Source of the DNA: an uncultured Caulobacterales bacterium
GTDB taxonomy: Bacteria > Pseudomonadota > Alphaproteobacteria > Caulobacterales > Caulobacteraceae
Assembly: GCA_903862425.1 (NCBI GenBank)
Contig: CAIOYC010000037.1
Coordinates: 62,001-126,000 of the forward strand
Reading direction: 5' to 3'
DNA: 64,000 nt
The position numbers and the translations under genes are program-made. Under the pieces are notes generated by a model, which was given only the letters and a program-made list of their open reading frames with translations, was not told where the DNA came from and made no database searches. Shown in pieces: positions 26,964 to 36,161 of this stretch (positions are counted from its first letter, which is position 1; the number at the start of each line of letters is the position of its first letter).

Positions 26964-27989
26964 CTATTTCGGACGGGACCGGGCGAAGACATCCTGCCAT
27001 TCGGCGACCACGGCGGCCTGGCTGAACTCGCCCTCGGCGCGGGCCCGGCCCGCTTCGACCAGGCGCGGGACCAGACCCGGTTCGGTGAGCAGGCGGCGAA
27101 TGGCGAACGCCAGGGCGGCGGCGGCGTTGACTGGGACCAGCAGGGCGTCTTCCTCGTCGCGCACCAGGGCGGCGGGACCGATGCTGGCGGCGGTGACCAG
27201 GGGGCGACCATAGGCCCAGGCCTGGATCACCACATTGCCGAGGGGCTCCACCCGGCTTGGGAACATCACCACGTCGCAGGCGCGATAAAGGGCCCCGGCA
27301 TCCTCGCGCCAGCCGAGGAACCGCACCCGCTCCGCCACGCCGAGCCGCGCCGCGAGGGCCTTCAGCTCCGCCTCGAGCGGGCCGGACCCGGCGATCCACA
27401 AATACGCCTCGGGTAGATCGACGAGGGCGTGCAGGCTGATGTCATGCGCCTTGTCCGAATGCAGACGGCCCATGCCGAGCAGCAACGGGACGCCCACGGG
27501 CGTGTCCAACGCGGCGCGCGGCAGGGCTGGATGATCGTCCGGCGAGGCGAAGTTGGGGATGTAGCGCGCCTTGTCCGCCGGCCAGCCGCCCTCGATCATG
27601 TGGCGGACGATGTCGTGGGTATTGGCCACGAGCAGGTCCAGGCCCTTGAAATATTTCATGTGATAGTAGCCGCCGAGACGGCCGATGCGCGCCCAGGGTC
27701 CCGCCGGGGCGGCGGCGGCGGCGCGGCTCATCCAGGCCAGCAGAATGTCGGCCTCCATCTCCCTGGCGAAAGCCTTCACCCCCATCCGCGTCAACGGCGT
27801 CAGGGCGGGGACGAAGGGCAGGGTGCGGGTCGGGATGTCGAGAGCGGCGAGAGCCCGCTCGCGCGCCGGATGGGGGCGGATCGCCGCCGCCTGTCGCTCG
27901 CCGGTGGGCTTCAGGGCCTCGATCAGGCTGAGAAAATAGGTCTCCGCCCCCCCTTCGCCCGGCGCGCCGAGCAGGTGCAGGACGCTCAC
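26964..27989 (-). CDS. Glycosyltransferase family 4 protein
   Basis: This 341-residue GT-B transferase starts at GTG 27989, overlapping the asparagine-synthase stop as GTGA; the longer upstream frame lies inside that gene. It opens with VLHLLGAPGEGGAETYFLSLIEAL, a GT4 acceptor-domain start, and later shows LGMGRLHSDKAHDISLHAL, ERVRFLGWREDAGALYRACD and the donor-site block FPSRVEPLGNVVIQAWAYGRPLVT. It is somewhat short for the family (usual ~370-400). Pairing with a glutamine-dependent asparagine synthase is common in polysaccharide clusters. It ends 5 bases from the convergent antiporter gene. Confidence 0.87.
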   Translation of the reverse strand: MSVLHLLGAPGEGGAETYFLSLIEALKPTGERQAAAIRPHPARERALAALDIPTRTLPFVPALTPLTRMGVKAFAREMEADILLAWMSRAAAAAPAGPWARIGRLGGYYHMKYFKGLDLLVANTHDIVRHMIEGGWPADKARYIPNFASPDDHPALPRAALDTPVGVPLLLGMGRLHSDKAHDISLHALVDLPEAYLWIAGSGPLEAELKALAARLGVAERVRFLGWREDAGALYRACDVVMFPSRVEPLGNVVIQAWAYGRPLVTAASIGPAALVRDEEDALLVPVNAAAALAFAIRRLLTEPGLVPRLVEAGRARAEGEFSQAAVVAEWQDVFARSRPK

Positions 27990-29740
27990 CGACCCGCCTC
28001 GGCCAGGACGATCGCGATGTCGTGCTCGGCCGGGATGCCGAGAATGCGGGTGGAGTGCCAAAGGGAGTAGTAGAGCAGGCTCCAGGCCGGCTGGTCACGG
28101 CGGGCGGCGTCGCCGATGATCGCCTCCACCGTGGTCGGCGTGAACAGTTCGCGCACGCCGGGCTGGCGGGCCACCAGGGGCGCGATCTGCGGCGCGCGGG
28201 CGGCGATCCAGCCGCCGACAGGGGTGTTGAAGCCGCGCTTCTTGGCCATGGCCGGATATTGCGGATCGGCGGCGGCCAGCCAGCGGCGCGGAAGGATCTT
28301 GCCGAGGTCCGCCTGGATCTTGAGGGTGTCGGGCAAGGTGGCGGCGAACTTGGCCACCTCGGGGTCGAGATAGGGCGTACGGCCCTCGACGCTGTGGATC
28401 ATCAGGCAGCGGTCGAGCTTGACCAGCAGGTCGTTGGGCAGCCATTCGGCCACGTCCAGCGCCTGTAGCCGCTGGGTGGCGCCGGACCAGCGACCGCGCA
28501 CCTCGGCTTCCGCCGCCGCGATTCCCACCCGCCAGTCCGTCCCGAACGCTACGCCCTCGCTCTTGTCGAACACAACCTTGCGCGGCATGTCGCCCCGCAG
28601 GCGCTTCAGAAGGTTGGGGCGATAGCGGCGATAGCCGGCGAACAGTTCGTCCGCCCCCTCGCCGCACAGGGTGACCTTCAGCCCATCCTCCCGCGCCGCG
28701 CGGCCGAGCAGCCAGGTGGGCAGGACAGCGGCGTCGCAGGTGGGATCGTCGATGGCGGCGGCGATCCGAGGCGCGAGACGAAAGAAGTCGTCCTCGCCCA
28801 TCTCCACTCGATGGCATTCGGCGCCGTGCCGCTCGGCGAAGCGCAGGGCCGCCTGGCTCTCGTCCATGGCCGGATCGCCCGCATAGCCGACGGTGATGGC
28901 CCGGATTTGTGTCTTCGACAGGCGCTGCATGAGCAGAAGCAGGATGGAGCTGTCGATGCCGCCCGACAGGAACAGGCCATAGGGCACGTCGGTGTGCAGA
29001 TGCTGCTCCACCGAGTCTGTCATCACCTTGTCGAAGGCGGCCAAAGCCCCATCCAGCCTGGTGCGGCCGGCGCGAGCGGGCAGGGCCGGTATGCGCTGGC
29101 GCTCGGCGATGGCGCCGTCGCGGATCACCAAGGTCTCGCCAGGCAGGAAACGTTCGATTCCGGCATAGATGGTCTGGCGGCCCACGGTATATTTTAGCTG
29201 CAGCAGTTCGTCCCGCTGCGCCTCCACCACCTGCGGCGCGACGATGCCCGCGGCGATCAGGGCCTGAGGCTCTGAGGCAAAGAAGAAGCCGGCTTCGTTC
29301 TGCACGTAGTAGAGCGGCTTGATCCCGAACGGATCGCGGGTGACCACCAACTGTTCGAGCGCCGGGTCCCAGATCGCGATGGCGTACATGCCGCGCAGCG
29401 CGCTCGCATACCCCGCTCCGTCCCGCTCATACAGGTGCGCCGCCGGCTCACAATCGGACCCGGTGAGGAAGGTGTGGCCGACGAGGGCCGCGCGCAGGTC
29501 CGGATTGTTGTAGATCTCGCCATTGGCCACGAGCACGCTGCCCGCTGGGCCGTAGAGCGGCTGGTTTCCGCCCGCCACGTCCATGATGGCCAGCCGGTCG
29601 GACAAGAGGCCGACCGATCCCTCGCGCCACAGGTCGGTGGAGTCCGGACCGCGATGATACAGGGCGTCGGCCAGCGCCTGCAGCACCGGGGCCTCCGCCG
29701 CCGCGCCGCCGCGCATGAACATGCCCGCAATGCCGCACAT
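27986..29740 (-). CDS. asnB: Asparagine synthase (glutamine-hydrolysing)
   Basis: This 584-residue protein starts at ATG 29740 so that Cys2 (MCGIAGMF) is the free N-terminal nucleophile of the class II glutaminase domain; a longer frame upstream would bury it. The N-terminal domain contains HRGPDSTDLWREG and LVANGEIYNNPDLRAAL. The C-terminal ATP domain has YGLFLSGGIDSSILLLLM (pyrophosphate-binding SGGxDS) and LCGEGADELFAGYRRY. The family makes asparagine from aspartate, but copies beside glycosyltransferases often amidate a uronic acid or peptide on a surface polymer, and the adjacent GT4 gene suggests that possibility. It is divergent from zwf. Confidence 0.9.
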   Translation of the reverse strand: MCGIAGMFMRGGAAAEAPVLQALADALYHRGPDSTDLWREGSVGLLSDRLAIMDVAGGNQPLYGPAGSVLVANGEIYNNPDLRAALVGHTFLTGSDCEPAAHLYERDGAGYASALRGMYAIAIWDPALEQLVVTRDPFGIKPLYYVQNEAGFFFASEPQALIAAGIVAPQVVEAQRDELLQLKYTVGRQTIYAGIERFLPGETLVIRDGAIAERQRIPALPARAGRTRLDGALAAFDKVMTDSVEQHLHTDVPYGLFLSGGIDSSILLLLMQRLSKTQIRAITVGYAGDPAMDESQAALRFAERHGAECHRVEMGEDDFFRLAPRIAAAIDDPTCDAAVLPTWLLGRAAREDGLKVTLCGEGADELFAGYRRYRPNLLKRLRGDMPRKVVFDKSEGVAFGTDWRVGIAAAEAEVRGRWSGATQRLQALDVAEWLPNDLLVKLDRCLMIHSVEGRTPYLDPEVAKFAATLPDTLKIQADLGKILPRRWLAAADPQYPAMAKKRGFNTPVGGWIAARAPQIAPLVARQPGVRELFTPTTVEAIIGDAARRDQPAWSLLYYSLWHSTRILGIPAEHDIAIVLAEAGR

Positions 29741-29829
29741 GGGCGCGCTTTTGCACGCGTCCGCGCCTTTGGCAAACCTTTGCCGATCCTCCCCTTTCAA
29801 CCCTTGGCCCGCTGAGGCATTTAAGCGCC

Positions 29830-31272
29830 ATGCGGACGCTGGTGATCTTCGGCGCGACGGGCGACCTCGCCGCGCGCATGCTGTTTCCCTCTCTCTACTT
29901 TCTGGAGCGGGACGGCCTTTTGACCCCTGACCTGCGCATCATCGGCTCCTCGCGCGGGGCGATGACCCAGGAGGCGTTCCTGGACCTGGCGCATACGGTC
30001 ATCCGGTCTCGAAGCGAGGGCTATTACGAGGACGGCGCCTGGGAGCGGCTGAAAGCCCGTCTGTCCTATGTGGCGGCCGACGCCGCCGAACCGGACTCGT
30101 TCGCCGACTTGGCGAGTGCGCTGGAGGGGGACGAGGAGACGGTCTTCTACCTCTCGACCTCGCCGACCCTGTTCGTGCCGATCGCGCAGGCCCTGGGCGC
30201 CAGCGGCGCGGCGACACCCACCAGCCGCATCGTCATCGAAAAGCCCATAGGTCGGGACCTGAAGTCCTGCCAGGCGATCAACGACGCCATCGGCGCGGTC
30301 TTCTCCGAGCGGCGAATCTTCCGCATCGACCACTATCTGGGCAAGGAGGCGGTGCAGAACCTGCTCGCCCTGCGGTTCGCCAACACCCTGTTCGAGCCTC
30401 TTTGGAACAAGGTCTCCATCGACCATGTCCAGATCACCGTGGGCGAGACGGTGGGGGTGGAGGGTCGGTTCGGATACTATGACGAGTACGGCGCCATCCG
30501 CGACATGGTGCAGAACCACATCCTGCAGCTGCTGTGCCTAGTGGCCATGGAGCCGCCGGCCAGCCTCGACCCCGACAGTGTGCGCAACGAGAAGGTCAAG
30601 GTGCTGCGCTCGCTACGGCCCATTCCTGGCGGCGAGCTTTCCAAGCGCACGGTGCGCGGCCAGTACGCGCGCGGCGTCGCCGAAGGCCACACCGCGCCCG
30701 GCTATCTGGAGGAGGCCGGCGCGCATCCCAGCCGCACGGAAACCTTCGTCGCCCTGCAGGCCAATGTGGACAACTGGCGCTGGGCGGGCGTCCCCTTCTA
30801 CCTGCGCACGGGCAAGCGCATGGCCGAGCGCGCGTCGGAGATCGTGATCCAGTTCCGCGAGGTGCCCTATTCCATCTTTTCCGGTCAGGAGCTGCTCGCC
30901 AACCGGCTCGTGATCCGCCTGCAGCCGCAGGAGGACATCGCCCTCAGCGTGATGAACAAGACCCCGAGCCTGGCCCAGGCGGGCGGGATGCAGCTCATGC
31001 CCCTGTCGCTCAACCTGTCGCTCAGCCACGCCTTTCCCACCCAGCCGCGCCGGCGGATCGCCTATGAGCGCCTGTTGCTCGAGGCCCTGAATGACAACCC
31101 GACTCTGTTCGTCCGCCGCGACGAGGCGGAGGCGGCCTGGGTGTGGATCGACGGCATCGTCCAGGGCTGGGAGCAGCACGCCATGGCCCCCGCCCCCTAC
31201 GCCGCCGGCAGCTGGGGTCCCGCCGGGGCCTTCGCCCTCACCGAGCGCAACGGCCACAGCTGGGCGGGGTGA
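29830..31272 (+). CDS. zwf: Glucose-6-phosphate dehydrogenase
   Basis: This enzyme oxidises glucose-6-phosphate to 6-phosphogluconolactone, entering the Entner-Doudoroff and pentose-phosphate routes and making NADPH. It has 480 residues. It starts VIFGATGDLAARMLFPSLYFL (dinucleotide-binding GxxGDL), has VIEKPIGRDLKSCQAIND, the active-site motif RIDHYLGKEAVQNLL, and WAGVPFYLRTGKRMAER, all family hallmarks. The expected neighbours pgl, edd and eda are absent from the window. The ribosome site before the ATG is weak. It is divergent from asnB with ~90 bases between. Confidence 0.96.
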   Translation: MRTLVIFGATGDLAARMLFPSLYFLERDGLLTPDLRIIGSSRGAMTQEAFLDLAHTVIRSRSEGYYEDGAWERLKARLSYVAADAAEPDSFADLASALEGDEETVFYLSTSPTLFVPIAQALGASGAATPTSRIVIEKPIGRDLKSCQAINDAIGAVFSERRIFRIDHYLGKEAVQNLLALRFANTLFEPLWNKVSIDHVQITVGETVGVEGRFGYYDEYGAIRDMVQNHILQLLCLVAMEPPASLDPDSVRNEKVKVLRSLRPIPGGELSKRTVRGQYARGVAEGHTAPGYLEEAGAHPSRTETFVALQANVDNWRWAGVPFYLRTGKRMAERASEIVIQFREVPYSIFSGQELLANRLVIRLQPQEDIALSVMNKTPSLAQAGGMQLMPLSLNLSLSHAFPTQPRRRIAYERLLLEALNDNPTLFVRRDEAEAAWVWIDGIVQGWEQHAMAPAPYAAGSWGPAGAFALTERNGHSWAG

Positions 31273-31379
31273 TCGATACTGGAGCCGCGCCCTCGCCGCC
31301 TGTCTTGGTGCGACGCGGGTTGGCGTCTAGGCTCGCGGAGGGCTCGTGATCGACCGGCGCAAATCTAAAGGGGGTGGAG

Positions 31380-31829
31380 ATGCGGGTGTTAAAGGTCTTG
31401 GCGGGCGTCGCCGTCGGCGCGGCCATGGTTTCTGCGGCGATCCAGGCGGGAGCGCAGACGGTCGGCCATGTCACCGGCGTCGGCGGGGTCTTTGTGAAGA
31501 GCAAGAACCCCAAGGCTCTGGCCGCCTGGTATCGCGACGTGCTCGGCCTTGAGATCAAGCCCTGGGGCGGGGCGGTGCTGAGCTACGACGCGCCGGGGCA
31601 TCCGCCCAAGCTCGCCTGGTCGGCCTTTGCGGAGAAGGGCGACGACATGGCGCCATCGAGCCGCGAATTCATGATCAATTTCGCTGTCGACGACATGGAC
31701 GCCATGGTCGCCCGCCTGACCGCCAGGGGCGTGGCCATCCTCAAGCGCGACGATACCGATCCCAATGGCCGCTTCGCCTGGATCCTCGATCCCGACGGGA
31801 CCAAGATCGAGCTTTGGCAGCCGAAATAG
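31380..31829 (+). CDS. Exported VOC-family (glyoxalase-fold) protein
   Basis: This 149-residue protein has an apparent signal peptide (MRVLKVLAGVAVGAAMVSAAIQAGAQ, cut after AQA/GAQ) followed by one vicinal-oxygen-chelate domain: VGGVFVKSKNPKALAAWYRDVLGLE, FMINFAVDDMDAMVARLTARGV and WILDPDGTKIELWQP. The domain includes the usual C-terminal Glu metal ligand. VOC proteins act as glyoxalases, dioxygenases or antibiotic-binding proteins; the substrate here is unknown and a periplasmic location is unusual. An AAAGGGGGTGG stretch precedes the ATG at 31380; a GTG two codons earlier is an alternative. It is convergent with argG. Confidence 0.85.
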   Translation: MRVLKVLAGVAVGAAMVSAAIQAGAQTVGHVTGVGGVFVKSKNPKALAAWYRDVLGLEIKPWGGAVLSYDAPGHPPKLAWSAFAEKGDDMAPSSREFMINFAVDDMDAMVARLTARGVAILKRDDTDPNGRFAWILDPDGTKIELWQPK

Positions 31830-31855
31830 GCCGCCGCACCGACCAGCCCGCCCAG

Positions 31856-33133
31856 CTAGCCCCCGTTGCGCTGGTCGCGCTTGGCGGCGACGCGCAGACG
31901 CAGGGCGTTCAGCTTGATGAAGCCGGCGGCGTCGCGGTGATCGTAGGCCACCTTACCCTCCTCGAACGTCACCAGATCCTGGTCGTAGAGCGAGTAGGGC
32001 GAGGTGCGACCGATGATGGTGACATTGCCCTTGTAGAGCTTCACGCGCACTTGGCCGGTCACCAGCTTCTGCGACCAGTCGATGGCCGCCTGCAACATCT
32101 CGCGCTCGGGGGCGAACCAGAAGCCGTTATAGACGAGCGACGCGTACTTCGGCATCAGCTCGTCCTTCAGGTGCATGGCGCCGCGATCGAGGGTGATGGA
32201 CTCGATGCCCCGGTGCGCGGCCAGCAGGATGGTCCCGCCCGGCGTCTCATAGACTCCGCGCGACTTCATGCCGACGAAGCGGTTCTCCACCAGGTCGAGG
32301 CGACCCACGCCGTTATCGTGGCCGAGCTGGTTCAGTTTGGTCAGCAGCTTGGCGGGCGAGAGCTTTTCGCCGTCGATGGCCACCGGGTCGCCGTGCTCGA
32401 AATCCATCGTGAAGACGCTCGCCTTGTCCGGCGCGTCCTCCGGCGCGATGGTGCGCTGATAGACCATTTCCGGCGCCTCGACCGCCGGGTCCTCAAGCAC
32501 CTTGCCCTCGGAGGAAGAGTGCAGAAGGTTGGCGTCCACCGAGAAGGGGGCGTCGCCGCGCTTGTCCTTGGTGATCTGGATCTGGTGTTTCTCGGCGAAG
32601 TCGAGCAGGGCCTCGCGGCTCTTGAAGTCCCACTCGCGCCACGGGGCGATGACGCGGATGTCGGGCTCCAGGGCGTAATAGCCGATCTCGAAGCGCACCT
32701 GATCGTTGCCCTTGCCGGTGGCGCCGTGGCTGACCGCGTCCGCGCCGACCTTGCGGGCGATCTCGATCTGCTTCTTGGCGATCAGCGGGCGGGCGATGGA
32801 GGTGCCCAAGAGGTACTGGCCCTCATAGACGGTGTTGGCGCGGAACATGGGGAAGACGAAGTCGCGGACGAACTCCTCCTGCACGTCCTCGATGACGATG
32901 TTCTCCGGCTTGACCCCGGCGGCCAGAGCCTAGGCCCGTGCCGGCTCGATCTCGCCGCCCTGGCCAAGGTCGGCGGTGAAGGTCACCACCTCCGCGCCGT
33001 ACTCGGTCTGCAGCCATTTCAGGATGATGGAGGTGTCGAGCCCTCCCGAATAGGCCAGCACCACCTTCTTCACCGTACCATGCTTGGCGTTGTGCTCGAA
33101 GGGGCGGATGTCTTCCAGGGCGTTCTCGGCCAT
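31856..33133 (-). pseudogene. argG: Argininosuccinate synthase interrupted by an in-frame amber codon
   Basis: ArgG joins citrulline and aspartate using ATP in arginine synthesis. Both parts are in one frame and each matches ArgG: residues 1-67 ([19 protein letters not shown] with the P-loop, then [15 protein letters not shown]) are followed by TAG at 32932-32930, then [20 protein letters not shown] and the full synthase domain to 31856. Intact ArgG proteins have Lys at this place (ARAKAL), so one base change, AAG to TAG, explains the stop. A downstream GTG at 32884 cannot rescue function because it lacks the ATP site. The rest is well conserved, so the change is recent, an assembly error, or read through. 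Without the stop it would be ~425 residues. Confidence 0.9.
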
Positions 33134-33258
33134 AGCGCGGGATCCAGACGTGGAGGGAAAGTCGCGCGCGCTTTAGAGCATTTACGGCAGGAGGACACCC
33201 CTTAAGCCGTTCGCGGAGCCGAATGCCTCATCCTGAGCCGAGGCTATGGCATGCCCCG

Positions 33259-34953
33259 CTAGTTCCGCCCCTCCTCCAGCAGGCGGCGGGCGATGACCTG
33301 GGCCTGGATCTCGCCGGCGCCTTCGAAGATGTTGAGGATGCGGGCGTCGGCCAGGACGCGGCTGATCGGGTATTCCATCGCGAAGCCGTTGCCGCCGTGG
33401 ATCTGCAGGGCGTTGTCGGCGGCGGCCCAGGCCACGCGCGCGCCGAGCAGCTTGGCCATGCCGGCTTCCAGGTCGCAGCGCCGACCCTGGTCCTTCTCGG
33501 CGGCGGCGAAATAGGTCAGCTGGCGCACACCCATGATCTCCGCCGCCATCATGGCCAGCTTGTTGTGCACGCGGGGGAACTGGAAGATCGGCTGGTCGAA
33601 CTGGATACGCCCCGTCGCGTAGCTGACGCCGGTCTCAAGCGCGCACTGGGCCACGCCGATAGCGCGGGCGGCGGTCTGGATACGGGCGCTCTCGAAGGTG
33701 GCCATCAGCTGCTTGAAGCCCTGGCCCTCGACCCCGCCGAGCAGGTTCTCGGCCGGCACGGTGAAGCCATCGAAGCCGATCTCGTACTCCTTCATGCCGC
33801 GATAGCCGATCACCTCGATCTCGCCGCCGCTCATACCCTTGGCCGGGAAGTCGTCGCCCGCGGTCCCGCGCGGCTTGGGCGCGATCAGGAGAGACAAGCC
33901 GCCATAGCCCTTGGTGTCCGGGTCGGTGCGCACCAGCAGGGTCATGATGTCGGCGCGGGCGGCGTGGGTGATCCAGGTCTTGTTCCCGTTGACGACATAG
34001 ACGTCGCCATCCTTGACCGCGCGGGTGCGCAAGGAACCGAGGTCGGAGCCCGTATTGGGTTCGGTGAAGACGGCGGTGGGTAGGATCTTGGCCTCGGCGA
34101 TACCGGGCAGGTAGGCGTCCTTCTGCGCCGGCGTGCCCGCCGACAGGATCAGGTCGCCAGCGATCTCCGAGCGGGTGGGCAGGGAGCCGACGCCGATATA
34201 GCCGCGCGACAGCTCCTCGCTGACCACGCACATGGCGGTCTTGCCGAGGCCCGAACCGCCATATTCCTCCGGCAGGGTCAGGCCGAACACGCCGAGCGCG
34301 CCCAACTCCTCGATCAGCTCGAGGGGGATCAGCTGATCGTCCAGGTGCCACTGGTGGGCGAAGGGCTTAACCTTCTCCTCGGCGAAGGCGTGGAACTGGT
34401 CGCGGATCATCTCGAACGTATCGTCGAGACCGGTCGCTTCCACGGTGGGACGCCCCTGCGCCTGCACCACGAGGTCGGCGAGACGGGTCTTGCTGGCCTG
34501 GCTCGCGCAGGGCCTGAGCGCCTCGGCCCAATCGCCGGCGTAGAAGGCGCCCAGGACTTCACCGGACAGACCGAAATCGCTGGGGCGGATGGTCTCACCC
34601 TGGTTCATCGGAATGCCGCCCATGAGCTGGGCCGAATATTCGCAGACCAGCAGACCGGCCAACCGTTGCTCAGTGTCGCCGAACGCGCCCATGGCGTCGA
34701 GCCGTCCGGCCCAGCCATGCACCTGACGAAACAGCTCGGCATAGGTGGCGTACCAGGCCAGGCCGTGCACCGCGTGCTGTTCGCGATCGAGCGCCACGCG
34801 GTCGAGCTTGCCATTGGTGGAGACCCGGGCCCGCAGCGACGTAGTCGCCGCACGCACGAACCGGTCCGCCGCATCGGCCGCGGCGGCCAGCGCGGGGATC
34901 AGGTTGGCCATCGGCTGGACGGCGGCGACATCGGTCGGTTCGATCAGGCTCAT
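33259..34953 (-). CDS. Acyl-CoA dehydrogenase family protein, possibly methylsuccinyl-CoA dehydrogenase
   Basis: This 564-residue FAD enzyme is longer than usual acyl-CoA dehydrogenases (~380-400) because of a ~150-residue N-terminal extension with HAVHGLAWYATYAELFRQVHGWAGRL. The core begins near residue 170 (FEMIRDQFHAFAEEKVKPFAHQWH), with LTLPEEYGGSGLGKTAMCVVSEEL, TAVFTEPNTGSDLGSLRTRA, NGNKTWITHAARADIMTLLVRT and ALQIHGGNGFAMEYPISRVL. The extension and length match the (2S)-methylsuccinyl-CoA dehydrogenases of the ethylmalonyl-CoA pathway, but no other gene of that pathway is present here, so substrate is inferred. It is divergent from the GST gene. Confidence 0.85.
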   Translation of the reverse strand: MSLIEPTDVAAVQPMANLIPALAAAADAADRFVRAATTSLRARVSTNGKLDRVALDREQHAVHGLAWYATYAELFRQVHGWAGRLDAMGAFGDTEQRLAGLLVCEYSAQLMGGIPMNQGETIRPSDFGLSGEVLGAFYAGDWAEALRPCASQASKTRLADLVVQAQGRPTVEATGLDDTFEMIRDQFHAFAEEKVKPFAHQWHLDDQLIPLELIEELGALGVFGLTLPEEYGGSGLGKTAMCVVSEELSRGYIGVGSLPTRSEIAGDLILSAGTPAQKDAYLPGIAEAKILPTAVFTEPNTGSDLGSLRTRAVKDGDVYVVNGNKTWITHAARADIMTLLVRTDPDTKGYGGLSLLIAPKPRGTAGDDFPAKGMSGGEIEVIGYRGMKEYEIGFDGFTVPAENLLGGVEGQGFKQLMATFESARIQTAARAIGVAQCALETGVSYATGRIQFDQPIFQFPRVHNKLAMMAAEIMGVRQLTYFAAAEKDQGRRCDLEAGMAKLLGARVAWAAADNALQIHGGNGFAMEYPISRVLADARILNIFEGAGEIQAQVIARRLLEEGRN

Positions 34954-35078
34954 GACATCCCTCTTCCTCGGTCTTTATTGCACTTGCGAACCAGCCTTCC
35001 AAGGCGCGGAGGCGCTGGCGCGACCAATGGCCAGCCGCTAGGCTTCGGCAAAAGCCGCAAGGCCTGCAGGAAACCCCG

Positions 35079-35705
35079 ATGATCAAGATCCATCACCTGA
35101 ACGAGTCGCGCTCGCAGCGCATCCTGTGGCTGGTGGAGGAGCTCGGCCTGCCCTACGAGATCGTCTCCTATAGCCGCAACGCGACGACCCGACTGGCGCC
35201 GCCGGAGCTGGAGACCATCCATCCGCTCGGCAAGTCGCCGGTGCTGGAGGACGGCGCGGTGAAGCTGGCCGAGAGTGGCGCCATCGTCGAATATCTGTGC
35301 GACACCTATGGGCAGGGCAAGCTGGTGGTCCCCGCCGAACCGGCCGAGCGCGCGGCCTATCAGGAATGGCTGCACTACGCGGAAGGGTCGGCCATGCTGC
35401 CGCTCATGCTCGGCATGTATGTGGCGCGGCTGGGCGAAGCGGGCGCGCCGCTGCATCCGCGCATTGAGAGCGAGACCAAGAACCACCTGAGCTATGTGAA
35501 CGACGCGCTTGGCGGCAGGATGTACCTGCTGGGCGAGGGTTTCAGCGGGGCGGACGTGATGATGAGCTTCGTCGCCGAGGTGGCGCGCGCCTTCGGCAAG
35601 CTGAAGGATTATCCCAACCTCGACGCCTGGCTCGACCGGGTGCACGCCCGCCCGGCCTGGAAGGCGGCGCTCGACAAGGGCGGCGCCTATGCGCTCGGCC
35701 GCTAG
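35079..35705 (+). CDS. Glutathione S-transferase family protein
   Basis: This 208-residue cytosolic GST begins with a thioredoxin-fold domain: IKIHHLNESRSQRILWLVEELGLPYEIVSY, in which the Ser/Arg pair near residue 9 is the usual thiol-activating region, and HPLGKSPVLEDGAVKLAESGAIVEYL, the glutathione-binding loop with the cis-Pro and ESGA motif. The helical C-terminal domain includes YLLGEGFSGADVMMSFV. The family conjugates glutathione to electrophiles or reduces peroxides; the substrate is unknown. The 3' end overlaps the small lipoprotein gene by 17 bases. Confidence 0.92.
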   Translation: MIKIHHLNESRSQRILWLVEELGLPYEIVSYSRNATTRLAPPELETIHPLGKSPVLEDGAVKLAESGAIVEYLCDTYGQGKLVVPAEPAERAAYQEWLHYAEGSAMLPLMLGMYVARLGEAGAPLHPRIESETKNHLSYVNDALGGRMYLLGEGFSGADVMMSFVAEVARAFGKLKDYPNLDAWLDRVHARPAWKAALDKGGAYALGR

Positions 35706-36057
35706 GGTCGCCCTGGCCGCCTCAGTGGCGGCGGCGACGCTGGGCGGCTGCGGCGGCGGCCCGCGCCACACCTTCCAGCGGCTGGAGAACGGCGACCACA
35801 CCCTGGTCGCCACCATCGACTACGAGAAGGTCGCTTTCGGCTACAGCCGCAACGCCATCGTTTCGCTGCAGGAGAAGCAGGGGCTGGCCAGCCTCGTGGC
35901 CACCTTTCACAATATCGAGCGGTTCGAGGTGGCTTGGCTGGGGCCGGAGGACCTCAATATCTGCCAGACCGGCCAGGTGATCGGCTACAAGACCGCCGTG
36001 GAGCTCAACACCTCCAAGGGCAAGCGCACCGTGCACGTCCATTACGGGTGCAACTGA
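35689..36057 (+). CDS. Small predicted lipoprotein, hypothetical
   Basis: This 122-residue protein starts inside the GST gene (17-base overlap, different frame). The N-terminus is a lipoprotein signal: basic MRSAARVALAASVAAATLGGC with LGGC as the lipobox, so Cys21 would be lipidated. The mature part (residues 22-122) contains a predicted beta-rich region with RLENGDHTLVATIDYEKVAF, Cys residues near 104 and 121 that could form a disulfide, and no family I recognise. The translation coupling to GST suggests joint expression but gives no function. Confidence 0.6.
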   Translation: MRSAARVALAASVAAATLGGCGGGPRHTFQRLENGDHTLVATIDYEKVAFGYSRNAIVSLQEKQGLASLVATFHNIERFEVAWLGPEDLNICQTGQVIGYKTAVELNTSKGKRTVHVHYGCN

Positions 36058-36161
36058 CCCTGCAGGGCAATTGTAAAATTTATGCGCGGGCGCTGTCATG
36101 ATCAGTGCGCTTATGGCTAAGCTAGCCTTCATGAAACGTCGAATGGCGGCGGGAGGCGAAG

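Noticed and set aside
32884-32884. GTG at 32884 as a genuine start giving a separate 342-residue protein
   Set aside because: The upstream same-frame sequence encodes the ArgG P-loop, so this is an interrupted gene and not an independent one.
31814-33205. Long plus-strand open frame (463 codons) antisense to argG
   Set aside because: Third-position GC bias produces long antisense frames here; the translation has no recognisable domain, while the minus strand encodes clear ArgG motifs.
33134-33258. 125-base gap upstream of argG examined for a tRNA or small RNA
   Set aside because: No cloverleaf or clear promoter found; it holds only weak inverted segments.
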